Source of the DNA: Burkholderiales bacterium JOSHI_001
Lineage (GTDB): Bacteria > Pseudomonadota > Gammaproteobacteria > Burkholderiales > Burkholderiaceae_C
Length of the DNA: 64,000 nucleotides
Assembly: GCA_000244995.1 (NCBI GenBank)
Contig: CM001438.1
Location: forward strand, 548,821 to 612,820
Direction of reading: 5' to 3'
Shown: positions 54,230 to 62,534 of the stretch, piece by piece
Position numbering within the stretch: the first letter of the stretch is position 1
Layout: every line of letters begins with the position of its first letter
Notes under the pieces: generated by a model
What the model saw: only the letters and a program-made list of their open reading frames with translations
Database searches by the model: none
What the model was told of the DNA's origin: nothing
Position numbers and translations under genes: made by a program

Positions 54230-56157
54230 TGGATGCGGCCGTGGCCCGCACGCCGCAGCGCGTGCTGTCGTTCATCGCGCCGATGACGCAGCTGAACACG
54301 CCTTACCCGTCCACCGCCTACCTCACCGGCTTCCTGCGTTCCCGCGGGGTGCACGCGGTGCAGGAAGACCTGGCGCTGGCCTTGGCGCTGAAGCTGCTGA
54401 GCGCCGACGGACTGCTGACAGTGCGCGAGGCCATCGCCGCACAAGTACCCCAGCAACGCAGCGAGCGCGCGAAGGCCTTCGATGCGGCCTTCGAGCGCTA
54501 CCACCGCAGCATCAACCCCACCATCGCCTTCCTGCAGGGCCGCGACGCCACCCTGATGCACCGCATCGCCGGGCGCATGTACCTGCCTGAAGGCCCGCGA
54601 TTCCAGGCGCTGGACGCTTACGAAGACCCCGAGGGCGGCGACCCCCTGGCCTGGGCCTTCGGCGCCCTGGGCACGCACGACCGCGCCCGCCACCTGGCCA
54701 CCCTGTACCTGAACGACATCGCCGACGTGCTGCGCGACGCGGTGGACCCCCGTTTCGAATTCGTGCGCTACGGCGAACAACTGGCACAAAGCCAGGCCAG
54801 CTTCGACCCCCTGGCCCAGGCCCTGGCCAGCCCGCCCACGCGGGTGGAAGAAGGGCTGATCGACCTGGTGCGCGACGCGCTGGGCCGCCACGCCCCCACG
54901 GTGGTGCTGGTGTCGGTGCCCTTCCCGGGCACGGTGCTGGCGGCCTTTCGCATCGCCCAGGCGGTGAAGGCCATCAACCCGACCATCACCACCGTGCTGG
55001 GCGGTGGCTATGTGAACACCGAGTTGCGCAGCCTGGCCGAGCCGCGCGTGTTCGAACACTTCGACTTCGTGACCCTGGACGCCGGTGAACGCCCGCTGCT
55101 GGCGCTGCTGGAGCACCTGGATGGCAAGCGCGCAAAGGCCCGCCTGGTGCGCAGCTTCGTGCGCGACGAGGCTGGCGTGGTGAAGTACATGAACTTCCCC
55201 GAGCCCGACATCCCCTTGGACGATCTGGGCACGCCCACCTGGGACGGCCTGCCGCTGGCGAATTACCTGTCGCTGCTGGACATGCTGAACCCCATGCACC
55301 GCCTGTGGAGCGACGGGCGCTGGAACAAGCTGACCGTGGCCCAGGGCTGCTATTGGAAGAAGTGCAGCTTCTGCGACGTGAGCCTGGACTACATCTCGCG
55401 CTACGAAGCGGGCAATGCCAGCGTTCTGGCCGACCGCATCGAAACCATCGTGGCCGAAACCGGCCAGCGCGGCTTCCATTTCGTGGACGAAGCCGCGCCG
55501 CCCAAGGCCTTGAAGGCGCTGGCGCAGGAACTCATCCGGCGAAAACTGGACATCAGCTGGTGGGGCAACATCCGCTTCGAGAAGACCTTCACCCCCGACC
55601 TGGCCGACCTGCTGGCCGAAAGCGGCTGCATCGCCATGAGCGGCGGCCTGGAAGTGGCCAGCGACCGGCTGCTGGCGCTGATGCAAAAGGGCGTGACCGT
55701 GGACCAGGTGGCGCGCGTCACCAAGGCCTTCACCGACGCCGGCATCCTGGTGCACGCCTACCTGATGTACGGTTTTCCCACGCAAACCGAACAGGACACG
55801 GTGGACGCGCTGGAACTGGTGCGCCAGCTGTTCGAGCAGGGCTGCATCCAGAGCGGCTTCTTCCACCGTTTCGCCTGCACCGTGCATTCGCCGGTGGGCC
55901 TGAACCCGCAGGACTACGGTGTGCAATTGCTGCCGCTGCCGCCGGGGAACTTCGCGCGCAACGACGTGGGCTTCATCGACCCCACCGGCTGCGACCACGA
56001 TGCCTTCGCGCCGGGGCTGAAGAAGGCGCTGTACAACTACATGCACGGCATCGCGCTGGACCTGGACGTGCGGCAGTGGTTCGACTTCCCGGTGCCCAAA
56101 CCCAAGGTGGGGCGGCAGCGCATTGCCAAGGCGTTGGGCGCGGGGCACGCCGCCTGA
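54229..56157 (+). CDS. radical SAM protein with N-terminal B12-binding-like domain
   Basis: Protein of 642 aa. The N-terminal ~300 residues are cobalamin-binding-like (VLSFIAPMTQLNTPYPSTAYLTGFLRSRG; TVVLVSVPFPGTVLAAFRIAQAVKAIN; TVLGGGYVNTELR). The radical SAM core begins with the cluster motif GCYWKKCSFC, Cys374, 379 and 382, spaced CX4CX2C. Later segments are GFHFVDEAAPPKAL and YLMYGFPTQTEQDTVDALELV. Such enzymes methylate or rearrange unactivated carbons. Being coupled to an MCE lipid-transport operon, it may act on a lipid; that is inference. No known family name. Confidence 0.82.
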   Translation: MDAAVARTPQRVLSFIAPMTQLNTPYPSTAYLTGFLRSRGVHAVQEDLALALALKLLSADGLLTVREAIAAQVPQQRSERAKAFDAAFERYHRSINPTIAFLQGRDATLMHRIAGRMYLPEGPRFQALDAYEDPEGGDPLAWAFGALGTHDRARHLATLYLNDIADVLRDAVDPRFEFVRYGEQLAQSQASFDPLAQALASPPTRVEEGLIDLVRDALGRHAPTVVLVSVPFPGTVLAAFRIAQAVKAINPTITTVLGGGYVNTELRSLAEPRVFEHFDFVTLDAGERPLLALLEHLDGKRAKARLVRSFVRDEAGVVKYMNFPEPDIPLDDLGTPTWDGLPLANYLSLLDMLNPMHRLWSDGRWNKLTVAQGCYWKKCSFCDVSLDYISRYEAGNASVLADRIETIVAETGQRGFHFVDEAAPPKALKALAQELIRRKLDISWWGNIRFEKTFTPDLADLLAESGCIAMSGGLEVASDRLLALMQKGVTVDQVARVTKAFTDAGILVHAYLMYGFPTQTEQDTVDALELVRQLFEQGCIQSGFFHRFACTVHSPVGLNPQDYGVQLLPLPPGNFARNDVGFIDPTGCDHDAFAPGLKKALYNYMHGIALDLDVRQWFDFPVPKPKVGRQRIAKALGAGHAA

Positions 56158-56267
56158 AGGCAGGCGGGGGGCACCCATTGGGGGCGCTCCCACTGAGGGC
56201 GATCCCAGCTTGAGGCGCCCGGCGCCCGCACGTTGAATCGGGGCATTCCAGCTTCGGGGCGTTCGCC

Positions 56268-57023
56268 ATGGCCGACACCAGCGTTTCATCCTCCACCGGC
56301 GGCGCCGGTGGCAGCACCGCAACCGCTGCCGGCGGCGGCGACAACGGCCACCCGGCGGGCAGCAGCCCGGCCGCCACCCCCGGCGAAAGCCTGGCCAGCC
56401 AGACCACCGCGGCCGACGCGCTGCGCAACGAGCCCAGCTTCAGCGAGCGCATGACCGGCCTGCCCGCGGGCGATGTGGCGCAGGCCGGCGCGCAAGGCGC
56501 CACCGCGCTGGCCGCGCGCGAAGGCATCGGGGCCCAGGCGGCGCGCCAGGGCTACACCGACGCGGTCTCGAAGCTCGACCCCACCGACCGCGCCGGCCGC
56601 ACTGCCGCCAAGTTGGCGGCGCGCGAGGCCACGCCGCCGGCGGTGCGCGCGGCCATCGAAGCCGTGCGGCCGGACACCGGGCCCAAGCCCGGTTCGCTGG
56701 CCTCGGCCAACAAGACCAATGCCGGCGCCAACGCGCTGGCTGGCAAGCTGGGTGTGGTGGGCAAGGCCAACCTGGCCTTGTCGGTGGGCCTGGGCGCCTA
56801 CCGCATTGCCAACGCCGACAACAAGGTGGAGGAAACCGCCCGCGTGGCCGGCGGCGCCTTGGGCGGCATCGTCACCGGCGGGCTGGTGGGGGCGCAACTG
56901 GGCGCCATGGGCGCCAACCCGGTCACCATCGGCGTGGGCGCGGTGCTGGGCGGCATCGTCGGCGGCATTGCCGGCGAGGCGGCGGTGAACCAGGCCATGG
57001 GCTGGGTGAAAAGCTGGTTCTGA
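56268..57023 (+). CDS. glycine-zipper protein of unknown function
   Basis: Protein of 251 aa. The N-terminal ~150 residues are low-complexity Ala/Gly/Ser/Pro, and the C-terminal ~90 contain hydrophobic glycine-zipper-like segments (ALGGIVTGGLVGAQLGAMGANP; GAVLGGIVGGIAGEA), as seen in pore-forming or membrane-inserting toxins and some outer-membrane lipoproteins. There is no signal peptide. It precedes a small unknown gene by 34 bases. Could be an effector; not proven. Base composition is like its neighbours. Confidence 0.65.
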   Translation: MADTSVSSSTGGAGGSTATAAGGGDNGHPAGSSPAATPGESLASQTTAADALRNEPSFSERMTGLPAGDVAQAGAQGATALAAREGIGAQAARQGYTDAVSKLDPTDRAGRTAAKLAAREATPPAVRAAIEAVRPDTGPKPGSLASANKTNAGANALAGKLGVVGKANLALSVGLGAYRIANADNKVEETARVAGGALGGIVTGGLVGAQLGAMGANPVTIGVGAVLGGIVGGIAGEAAVNQAMGWVKSWF

Positions 57024-57057
57024 CGCCGACCGGGCCGCGGTTCACAATGCCCGCAGC

Positions 57058-57342
57058 ATGACCCCCGCCGACATCCACGCCGCCGACCACAGCCTGCGCC
57101 CGCGCGGCTGGCGCAGCGCGCCGCTGCCCTGGGACCAGGTCACGCAGGTGCAGGCCACGCGCCTGGCGTCGCTGGCCGACGAGGTGGGCCTGGTGCTGCA
57201 GCTGGGCCCGCAGACCCTGTACGTGCGCGAAACCGACCCCGGCTTTCAGGCGCTGGCGGCCCACCTGGGCTTGGCCGCCCGCTGGGGCGCAGACTGGGTG
57301 GCCCGCGCCGAAGCGGGTGAGGCGCTGAGCCTTCAGCGCTGA
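57058..57342 (+). CDS. hypothetical protein
   Basis: Protein of 94 aa with LPWDQVTQVQATRLASLADEVGLVLQLGPQTLYVRETDPGFQALAAHL, a compact beta-alpha look typical of PH-like or Imm-type small folds. No signal peptide. It follows the glycine-zipper gene after 34 bases and may form a pair with it. Function unknown. Confidence 0.6.
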   Translation: MTPADIHAADHSLRPRGWRSAPLPWDQVTQVQATRLASLADEVGLVLQLGPQTLYVRETDPGFQALAAHLGLAARWGADWVARAEAGEALSLQR

Positions 57343-57384
57343 CCGGTTCAAGGCGCTCGCGCCTCGGGCCTTCTGCCAACTGCG

Positions 57385-57882
57385 TCAGTCCGCCGGCACC
57401 TCGCCAACCGGCTGTTCCGGGGTCCAGGCGCTGCGCCGGCCGTCCTTGAAAACGGCGCGCACCTGCAGCGCGGCCTGCCCGGCCTGCATCGCCAGCATCA
57501 ATGCGCGATGCGGCATGCCCTGGTCCGCGGCGTTCTCCCCGGCCGCGGCCTCCACGCCCCAGCAGGTGTCAGACCACGGCTGGGCGCTTCGCGGTGCGCC
57601 TTCGCTGGTCATCAGGCGGACCTCGTAGCGCAGCGCGGCGGGCACCGCTTGCCAGCACAGCGTCCACTGCGTGGACCAGGCGATGCGGCCGGCCCCGGCC
57701 GGCCGCACCCGGTCTTCGAGGGACCCCGCCAGCACGGTGGGCGCTGCGCTCAGGCCAGCCGTGTTGTCGGCGGGCTCGGCGCCGTGGTGGTGGTGCCCGT
57801 GCGGGCCGGCGGCCAGCGCCAGCACGCAGGCCATGGCGCCAGCGGCCAGCGCGAATGCAGCGCGCGTGCGGCGCAGCGTCAT
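57385..57882 (-). CDS. exported protein with His-rich segment
   Basis: Exported protein of 165 aa with a signal peptide (AAFALAAGAMACVLALAAGP) followed by GPHGHHHHGAEP, a possible metal-binding stretch. A later pair of cysteines is TLCWQAVP and SDTCWGVE. No domain is recognised. Start codon overlaps the stop of the gamma-carbonic-anhydrase-like gene (ATGA), so it is coupled to it and probably works with it in the periplasm, perhaps in metal delivery. Confidence 0.7.
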   Translation of the reverse strand: MTLRRTRAAFALAAGAMACVLALAAGPHGHHHHGAEPADNTAGLSAAPTVLAGSLEDRVRPAGAGRIAWSTQWTLCWQAVPAALRYEVRLMTSEGAPRSAQPWSDTCWGVEAAAGENAADQGMPHRALMLAMQAGQAALQVRAVFKDGRRSAWTPEQPVGEVPAD

Positions 57883-59066
57883 GGCGTGATGTCGCACCAT
57901 TCCACCTTGCTGGTCACGCGCGCGGCGCCGTTGCCGATGATCACGGTGCACTCGGGCACCACGCTGCCGGCCGGCAGGTCGGCCTGCTGCACCAGGCTCT
58001 TGTAGCCGATCTGGCTGTTGGGGCCGATGGTCGATCGGAACAGCACCGCCCAGTCGCCCAGCACCAGGTTGTCACCCGCGCGCATGGCGCCGGCCGCGCC
58101 GCCGCCGTGCACCACGCTGTGGAAGCCGTAGGCGCCGTTGAAGCCGGTGGCCAGGTCGGTGGTCTCCAGCGCGTGGAAGGTGGTCTTGCTGGCCATCGCG
58201 GCGATCGAGCCGATGACGAAGGGGTGCCCTTCATCGGCGCGCAGCGACACTTGCGCGCCCATGCGCTGGCGCAGGTCGGTCAGCGTGTTGCCGATGCGAA
58301 CGTCGCCGATGATGCGGTTTCGGAAGCCCGGGTCGGAGACCGGCACGCCGTTGATCGTGGGCAGCACCTCGGCTGGGTCGAAGGCCGTCACCGGGTTGGG
58401 GCCGATGCCCAGCACCTTCTTCGGGAAGGCAGTGGCCATCTCGGCGTAGCCGGCCGCGAACTCGCGGTTGACCGTGATCACGCCGTTCATGAAGTCGCGG
58501 TCGGCCTGCACCATGGCCACGGTCTTGGCGGCCACCTGCGCGTTGGTGGTGACGTTGGCGCCCGACAGCACCTTGCGCCCCGAGGGGATGGTCACACCGG
58601 GGCCCACCCGCGCCAGGGTGGACACCATGGCGTCCTTCTGGATCACCGCGCCGTCCACCACGGCATTGAAGCCGACGAAGCTGGGGCAGGTGGTGGCGGT
58701 GGCCACGGGGCAGGTGCCGGTGGTGCCCACCTGGACGGGGCCCTTCACGGTGGCGCCATGGGCCAGGATGACCTGCCGGCCGATGGTGATGGCGCCGGTG
58801 GCCGCGTTCACGTCCACGTTGTCCTGGATGTTGGTCTCGTTGCCGACCTTGATGTAGAGCGTGGCATTGGGCGCCGCCAGGCGGGCAAACGGCGCCACGA
58901 AAACCAGGCTGCCCAGGCTGATGTTGGTGCGGCCCACCAACTGCGCGGTGGGGTCGATGTAGGTCGCGGTGGCCGTGGCGTCCAGCAGGGTCTGGGCGGT
59001 GGACGGCAGGCAGGCCGCGGCGATGCACGCCGTGGCGAGCAGGGCGAACTTGTGGCGGTTGGGCAT
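57879..59066 (-). CDS. gamma-carbonic-anhydrase-like left-handed beta-helix protein
   Basis: Exported protein of 395 aa (signal peptide HKFALLATACIAAACLPSTAQ) built of hexapeptide-like repeats. The N-terminal half matches the gamma-carbonic anhydrase pattern (ETNIQDNVDVNAATGAI; IGRQVILAHGATVKGPVQVG) but of the three metal-binding His only the one in LAHGA is present; the others appear as Asn in DVNA and Lys in TVKG. The C-terminal half repeats the fold and has His-bearing TTFHALE and GFHSVVHGG. Metal binding, if any, may have moved there. Periplasmic; start preceded by GAGGAGC. Confidence 0.75.
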   Translation of the reverse strand: MPNRHKFALLATACIAAACLPSTAQTLLDATATATYIDPTAQLVGRTNISLGSLVFVAPFARLAAPNATLYIKVGNETNIQDNVDVNAATGAITIGRQVILAHGATVKGPVQVGTTGTCPVATATTCPSFVGFNAVVDGAVIQKDAMVSTLARVGPGVTIPSGRKVLSGANVTTNAQVAAKTVAMVQADRDFMNGVITVNREFAAGYAEMATAFPKKVLGIGPNPVTAFDPAEVLPTINGVPVSDPGFRNRIIGDVRIGNTLTDLRQRMGAQVSLRADEGHPFVIGSIAAMASKTTFHALETTDLATGFNGAYGFHSVVHGGGAAGAMRAGDNLVLGDWAVLFRSTIGPNSQIGYKSLVQQADLPAGSVVPECTVIIGNGAARVTSKVEWCDITP

Positions 59067-59490
59067 GTGGCGCTCCTCGAAAAAATGGTTCCAGTACCCA
59101 ACGAGGTGGACGGCGGCTGACGCCGGTCTCGCAGGGAGCAAGAGGTACTGGCCAGTGCTGTGAATCGTAGGCCGCGCCCCTGCGCGCGGGCGCGGCTTGG
59201 TGTCGCATGTGGCGGCGAAGCCGCGACCGCGCAGGGCTTTGCTGCAACTCAAATGGAGGGTTATTTGTCCTGCTTTGCCAGGGTGGCAGCGGGCGTGTCT
59301 GCGCGCGCCTGCCGCCCTGGCATCCGTCCGCGTGCGTGCTGAGACGCCGCGGCGCCTTTGTCGCGTTGTGTACAAAACTACGCCAGGCCTTGGGCGGTGC
59401 CGGTTGCGTGCCAGGGCGCCCGTTTCCCAGGGGCCAGCGGGCGCCACCTGGGCAGAACCTGGCTTGGCCCGCGACTTGCGGAGGTGGGGC
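59067..59490. other. intergenic region between divergent genes
   Basis: Gap of 424 bases between the gamma-carbonic-anhydrase-like gene and the first ModE-like gene. It contains a long stem (59277-59321) and no supported ORF. Promoters for both directions must be here; a ModE-type box of standard spacing was not found. Confidence 0.35.
59277..59321. repeat. long hairpin
   Basis: Arms 59277-59289 (GCCAGGGTGGCAG) and 59309-59321 (CTGCCGCCCTGGC) pair over 13 positions with one G-U wobble, loop of 19 bases. It has no T-tract, and no match to a known riboswitch was recognised. Confidence 0.5.
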
Positions 59491-60309
59491 ATGCAGGCAC
59501 CCGAAGCCCCTTCCCACCGCGACCCCTCGCTGCTGGACGGCGCGTTGGTGCTGGGCCGCCGCCTGGACGCGCGCTTCTTCGCGCTGCTGGCCGCGGTGCA
59601 GGCCACCGGCTCGCTGCGCAAGGCCGCGCGCGCCGCGGGCTACAGCTACAAGGGCGCCTGGGCCTTGCTGGAAGCGGCCACGCGCTGGGCGCGCGAGCCG
59701 CTGGTGGTGTCGGCCACCGGCGGCAGCGGCGGCGGTGGCACCCGGGTGACCGTCGCCGCGCAGCAACTGCTGCAGGGCTGGGACCAGCTGCAGCGGCGCC
59801 ACCACGCGTTTCTCAACCAGCAGGAAGCCTGGCTGCTGTCGCAGCCCGCGCTGGCACAACTTCTCAGGAGATCGGCCATGAAGACCACCGCCCGCAACCA
59901 GTTCGCCGGCACGCTCAGCGAGGTCGAGATCGGCCCCGTCACCGCACAGGCCACCTTGTCGGCGCCCGGCGGCATCGAGATCACGGCGTCCATGACCGCC
60001 GCCGCGGCCAGGAAGCTGGACCTGAAGGCGGGACAGGACGCCATCGCCCTGGTCAAGGCGTCGGCCGTGGTGCTGGTGACCGACTTTGCGGGATACGCGC
60101 TGTCGGCGCGCAACCAGTTGGCGGGAACCATCTCGCGCATCGACAAAGGACAGGTCTCGTCGATGGTGGGGCTCACCCTGCCGGGCGGCATGGTGGTCAG
60201 CGCCAGTGTCACCAACGAGGCCGTGGCCTCGCTGGGCCTGGCCGTGGGCCAGAACGCCACCGCGGTGTTCAAGGCCTGCGCGGTGATGCTGGCGGTGGCC
60301 AGGGCCTGA
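59491..60309 (+). CDS. ModE-like regulator with two Mop domains (first copy)
   Basis: Protein of 272 aa. The N-terminal winged HTH is ModE-like (FFALLAAVQATGSLRKAARAAGYSYKGAWALLEAA), and the C-terminal part has two Mop/TOBE domains (TTARNQFAGTLSEVEIGPVTAQATLS and LSARNQLAGTISRIDKGQVSSMVGLT) that bind molybdate or tungstate. It is a molybdate-responsive regulator upstream of modA, 69 bases away. Start ATG at MQAPEAPSHRD follows GGAGG. Confidence 0.87.
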   Translation: MQAPEAPSHRDPSLLDGALVLGRRLDARFFALLAAVQATGSLRKAARAAGYSYKGAWALLEAATRWAREPLVVSATGGSGGGGTRVTVAAQQLLQGWDQLQRRHHAFLNQQEAWLLSQPALAQLLRRSAMKTTARNQFAGTLSEVEIGPVTAQATLSAPGGIEITASMTAAAARKLDLKAGQDAIALVKASAVVLVTDFAGYALSARNQLAGTISRIDKGQVSSMVGLTLPGGMVVSASVTNEAVASLGLAVGQNATAVFKACAVMLAVARA

Positions 60310-60330
60310 GCCGTCGCGCGTGTGCTTGCC

Positions 60331-60358
60331 ACCGTTATGTTCGTCTGTATATTACGGT
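60331..60358. promoter_or_regulatory. ModE-type box upstream of modA
   Basis: Imperfect inverted repeat with perfect outer arms ACCGT/ACGGT: ACCGTTATGT at the left and TATATTACGGT at the right. It has the ModE half-site shape CGnTATATA on both sides and lies 20-48 bases before the modA start, where a repressor would block transcription when molybdate is available. Confidence 0.6.
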
Positions 60359-60378
60359 TTGCCCCCCACCCAGCGACC

Positions 60379-61131
60379 ATGAAGCACCGCATTCAACAGG
60401 CCCTGTGGGGCCTGGCCCTGGCCCTGCTGTCGCAGGCCGCCCAGGCCGCCAACATCACCGTGTCGGCCGCTGCCAGCCTGAGCAACGCCTTGCGTGACAT
60501 CGCCCCGCTGTTCGAGGCCGCCCACCCGGGTGCGAAGCTGCAGTTGAACTTCGGCGCGTCGGGCGCTTTGCTGCAGCAGATCGCCAAGGGCGCACCGGCC
60601 GATGTGTTTGTCAGTGCCGATCAAGAGGCCATGGACCAGGCGGACGCGCAGAAGCTGCTGAAGGCCGGCACACGCCGCAACCTGGTGTCGAACTCGCTGG
60701 TGCTGATCGTGCCGGCGGCGGCGCAGCCGCCCAAGGCCCTGGCCGAGTTGGCCCAGCCGGCTTATGCCCGCATCGCCATCGGCCTGCCGGCCAGCGTGCC
60801 GGTGGGCCGCTACACCAAGGCGGTGCTGGAAGGCGCCGGCTTGTGGGCCGCCGTCGAGCCCAAGGTGATCGGCGCCAGCAGCGTGCGCCAGGCGCTGGAC
60901 TACGTGGCGCGCGCTGAGGTGGACGCCGGCTTCGTCTACGCCACCGACGCCGCACTGATGCCCGACAAGGTGAAGACCGCGCTGGTGGTGCCCACCACCA
61001 AGCCTGTGCTCTACCCCATCGCGGCCCTGGCCGGCGCGCCCAACCCGGCTGATGCGGCGAAGTTCATCGACTTCCTGTTCACGCCGCCCGCGCAAGCCGT
61101 GCTGTTGAAGTACGGCTTCGGCAAACCCTGA
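60379..61131 (+). CDS. modA: ModA molybdate-binding protein
   Basis: Periplasmic molybdate-binding protein of 250 aa. The signal peptide ends QAAQAAN; the mature protein has the ModA pattern ITVSAAASLSNALRDIAPLFEAAHPGAKLQLNFGASGALLQQIAKGAPADVFVSAD, with AAASL and FGASGALLQQI lining the oxyanion site. The receptor for the ModBC transporter. Start ATG at MKHRIQQ; ModE-type box precedes it. Supplies molybdate for Moco enzymes such as NapA. Confidence 0.94.
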   Translation: MKHRIQQALWGLALALLSQAAQAANITVSAAASLSNALRDIAPLFEAAHPGAKLQLNFGASGALLQQIAKGAPADVFVSADQEAMDQADAQKLLKAGTRRNLVSNSLVLIVPAAAQPPKALAELAQPAYARIAIGLPASVPVGRYTKAVLEGAGLWAAVEPKVIGASSVRQALDYVARAEVDAGFVYATDAALMPDKVKTALVVPTTKPVLYPIAALAGAPNPADAAKFIDFLFTPPAQAVLLKYGFGKP

Positions 61132-61142
61132 TCAACCCCGCC

Positions 61143-61817
61143 ATGCAAGCCGCCTGGATCGCCCTGGCCCTCAGCCTGAAGGTGGCGCTGTGGGCCACCG
61201 CGCTGAACCTGCTGGCGGGCGTGGCCGTGGGCTGGTGGATAGCGCACAAGCGCTTCACGGGGCGCGAGGTGGTGGACGCCGCACTGACCCTGCCCATGGT
61301 GATGCCACCCACCGTGCTGGGCTATTACCTGCTGGTGCTGATCGGCAGCCACGGCCCCATCGGTGCCTTCCTGCTGCAGCACTTCGGCATCCGGCTCATC
61401 TTCACCTGGCAGGCGGCGGTGATCGCAGCGGCCATCGTGTCCTTCCCCTTGGTGTTCAAGGCCGCGCGCGCGGCGTTCGAAACCGTGGACCCGCAGCTGG
61501 AAGACGCCGCGCGCACGCTGGGCATCGGCGAGCTGGCGCTGTTCTTCCGCGTTTCGCTGCCGCTGGCCTGGCGCGGGATCCTGGCCGGGCTGCTGCTGGC
61601 CTTTGCGCGTGCGCTGGGCGAGTTCGGCGCCACGCTGATGGTGGCCGGCAGCATCGTCGGCAAGACCCAGACGCTGTCGATCGCGGTGTACGAAGCGGTG
61701 CAGGCGGGCCAGGACGACACCGCCAACTTCCTGGTGGCCGTCACGTCCATCACCTGCCTGGCGGTGCTGCTGTCCGCCGGCCGGCTGGCGCCTGGGCGTG
61801 TGGCCTTGCGGAGCTGA
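61143..61817 (+). CDS. modB: ModB molybdate ABC transporter permease
   Basis: Inner-membrane permease of 224 aa with about five transmembrane segments (LALSLKVALWATALNLLAGVAVGWW; AVIAAAIVSFPLVF; GILAGLLLAFARALGEFGATLMV). The EAA-type loop is seen in LEDAARTLGIGELALFFRVSLP. It starts 11 bases after modA and shares a base with modC (TGATG). Confidence 0.92.
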   Translation: MQAAWIALALSLKVALWATALNLLAGVAVGWWIAHKRFTGREVVDAALTLPMVMPPTVLGYYLLVLIGSHGPIGAFLLQHFGIRLIFTWQAAVIAAAIVSFPLVFKAARAAFETVDPQLEDAARTLGIGELALFFRVSLPLAWRGILAGLLLAFARALGEFGATLMVAGSIVGKTQTLSIAVYEAVQAGQDDTANFLVAVTSITCLAVLLSAGRLAPGRVALRS

Positions 61818-62524
61818 TGGACATGGTGTGGGACGTCAGCCTGCAACGCCGCCTTCGCCACGGCGACGCGCAGTTCGCGCTGGACGTGTGCTTTGCCAGC
61901 AGCGCGCAGCGCCTGGTGCTGTTCGGCCCCTCGGGTGCGGGCAAGACGCAGACGCTTCGCCTGCTGGCCGGCATCGTGCGGCCCGACGCCGGCCGTGTGG
62001 CACTGGCCGGGCGCGTGCTGCAGGACAGCGCGACTGGCACCTGGCTCACACCCCAGCAGCGCCGGCTGGCTTATGTGTTCCAGGACTATGCGCTGTTCCC
62101 GCACCTCACCGTGCGCCAGAACATCGCCTTCGCGCTGCAGCCCGGCTGGCGCAACCCGGCGCGTGCGGGCGCCTTCGCGGCAGTGGACCGCTGGATCGCG
62201 AACTTCAATCTCCAGGCCGTGGCGCAGCACTACCCGCACCAGATTTCCGGTGGCCAGCGCCAGCGCACTGCGCTGGCCCGCGCGCTGGTGAACGAACCCG
62301 CGGCGCTGCTGCTGGACGAACCTTTCGCCGCGCTGGACCGCGCCCTGCGCGACCGCTTGCGCCAGGAACTGAAGGACCTGCAGGAGGAATTGCAATTGCC
62401 TTTGTTGCTGATCACCCACGACGACGAGGATGTGCGCTGCCTGGCCCAAGAGGTGGTGCGCCTGGACACCGGCCGCGTGGTGGCCGCGCTCGTGCCGGCC
62501 CCCACCAGCGCGACCCTGGTCTGA
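61817..62524 (+). CDS. modC: ModC-type ABC transporter ATPase, short form
   Basis: ATP-binding subunit of 235 aa with Walker A GPSGAGKT, Q-loop VFQDYALFPHL, signature ISGGQRQRTALARAL, Walker B LLLDEPFAALD and H-loop ITHDD. It lacks the C-terminal TOBE/Mop domain present in classical ModC (~350 aa); that function may be carried by the flanking ModE-like proteins. Start ATG overlaps the modB stop (TGATG). Confidence 0.92.
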   Translation: MDMVWDVSLQRRLRHGDAQFALDVCFASSAQRLVLFGPSGAGKTQTLRLLAGIVRPDAGRVALAGRVLQDSATGTWLTPQQRRLAYVFQDYALFPHLTVRQNIAFALQPGWRNPARAGAFAAVDRWIANFNLQAVAQHYPHQISGGQRQRTALARALVNEPAALLLDEPFAALDRALRDRLRQELKDLQEELQLPLLLITHDDEDVRCLAQEVVRLDTGRVVAALVPAPTSATLV

Positions 62525-62534
62525 CCACGACACC

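Noticed and set aside
59364-59382. Second ModE-like dyad (CGTT...TACG) before the first ModE-like gene
   Set aside because: The spacing is five bases shorter than in the modA box and inner positions do not match.
61817-62524. ModC as a truncated pseudogene
   Set aside because: All ABC ATPase motifs are intact and the next gene starts 10 bases later, so it is a natural short form.
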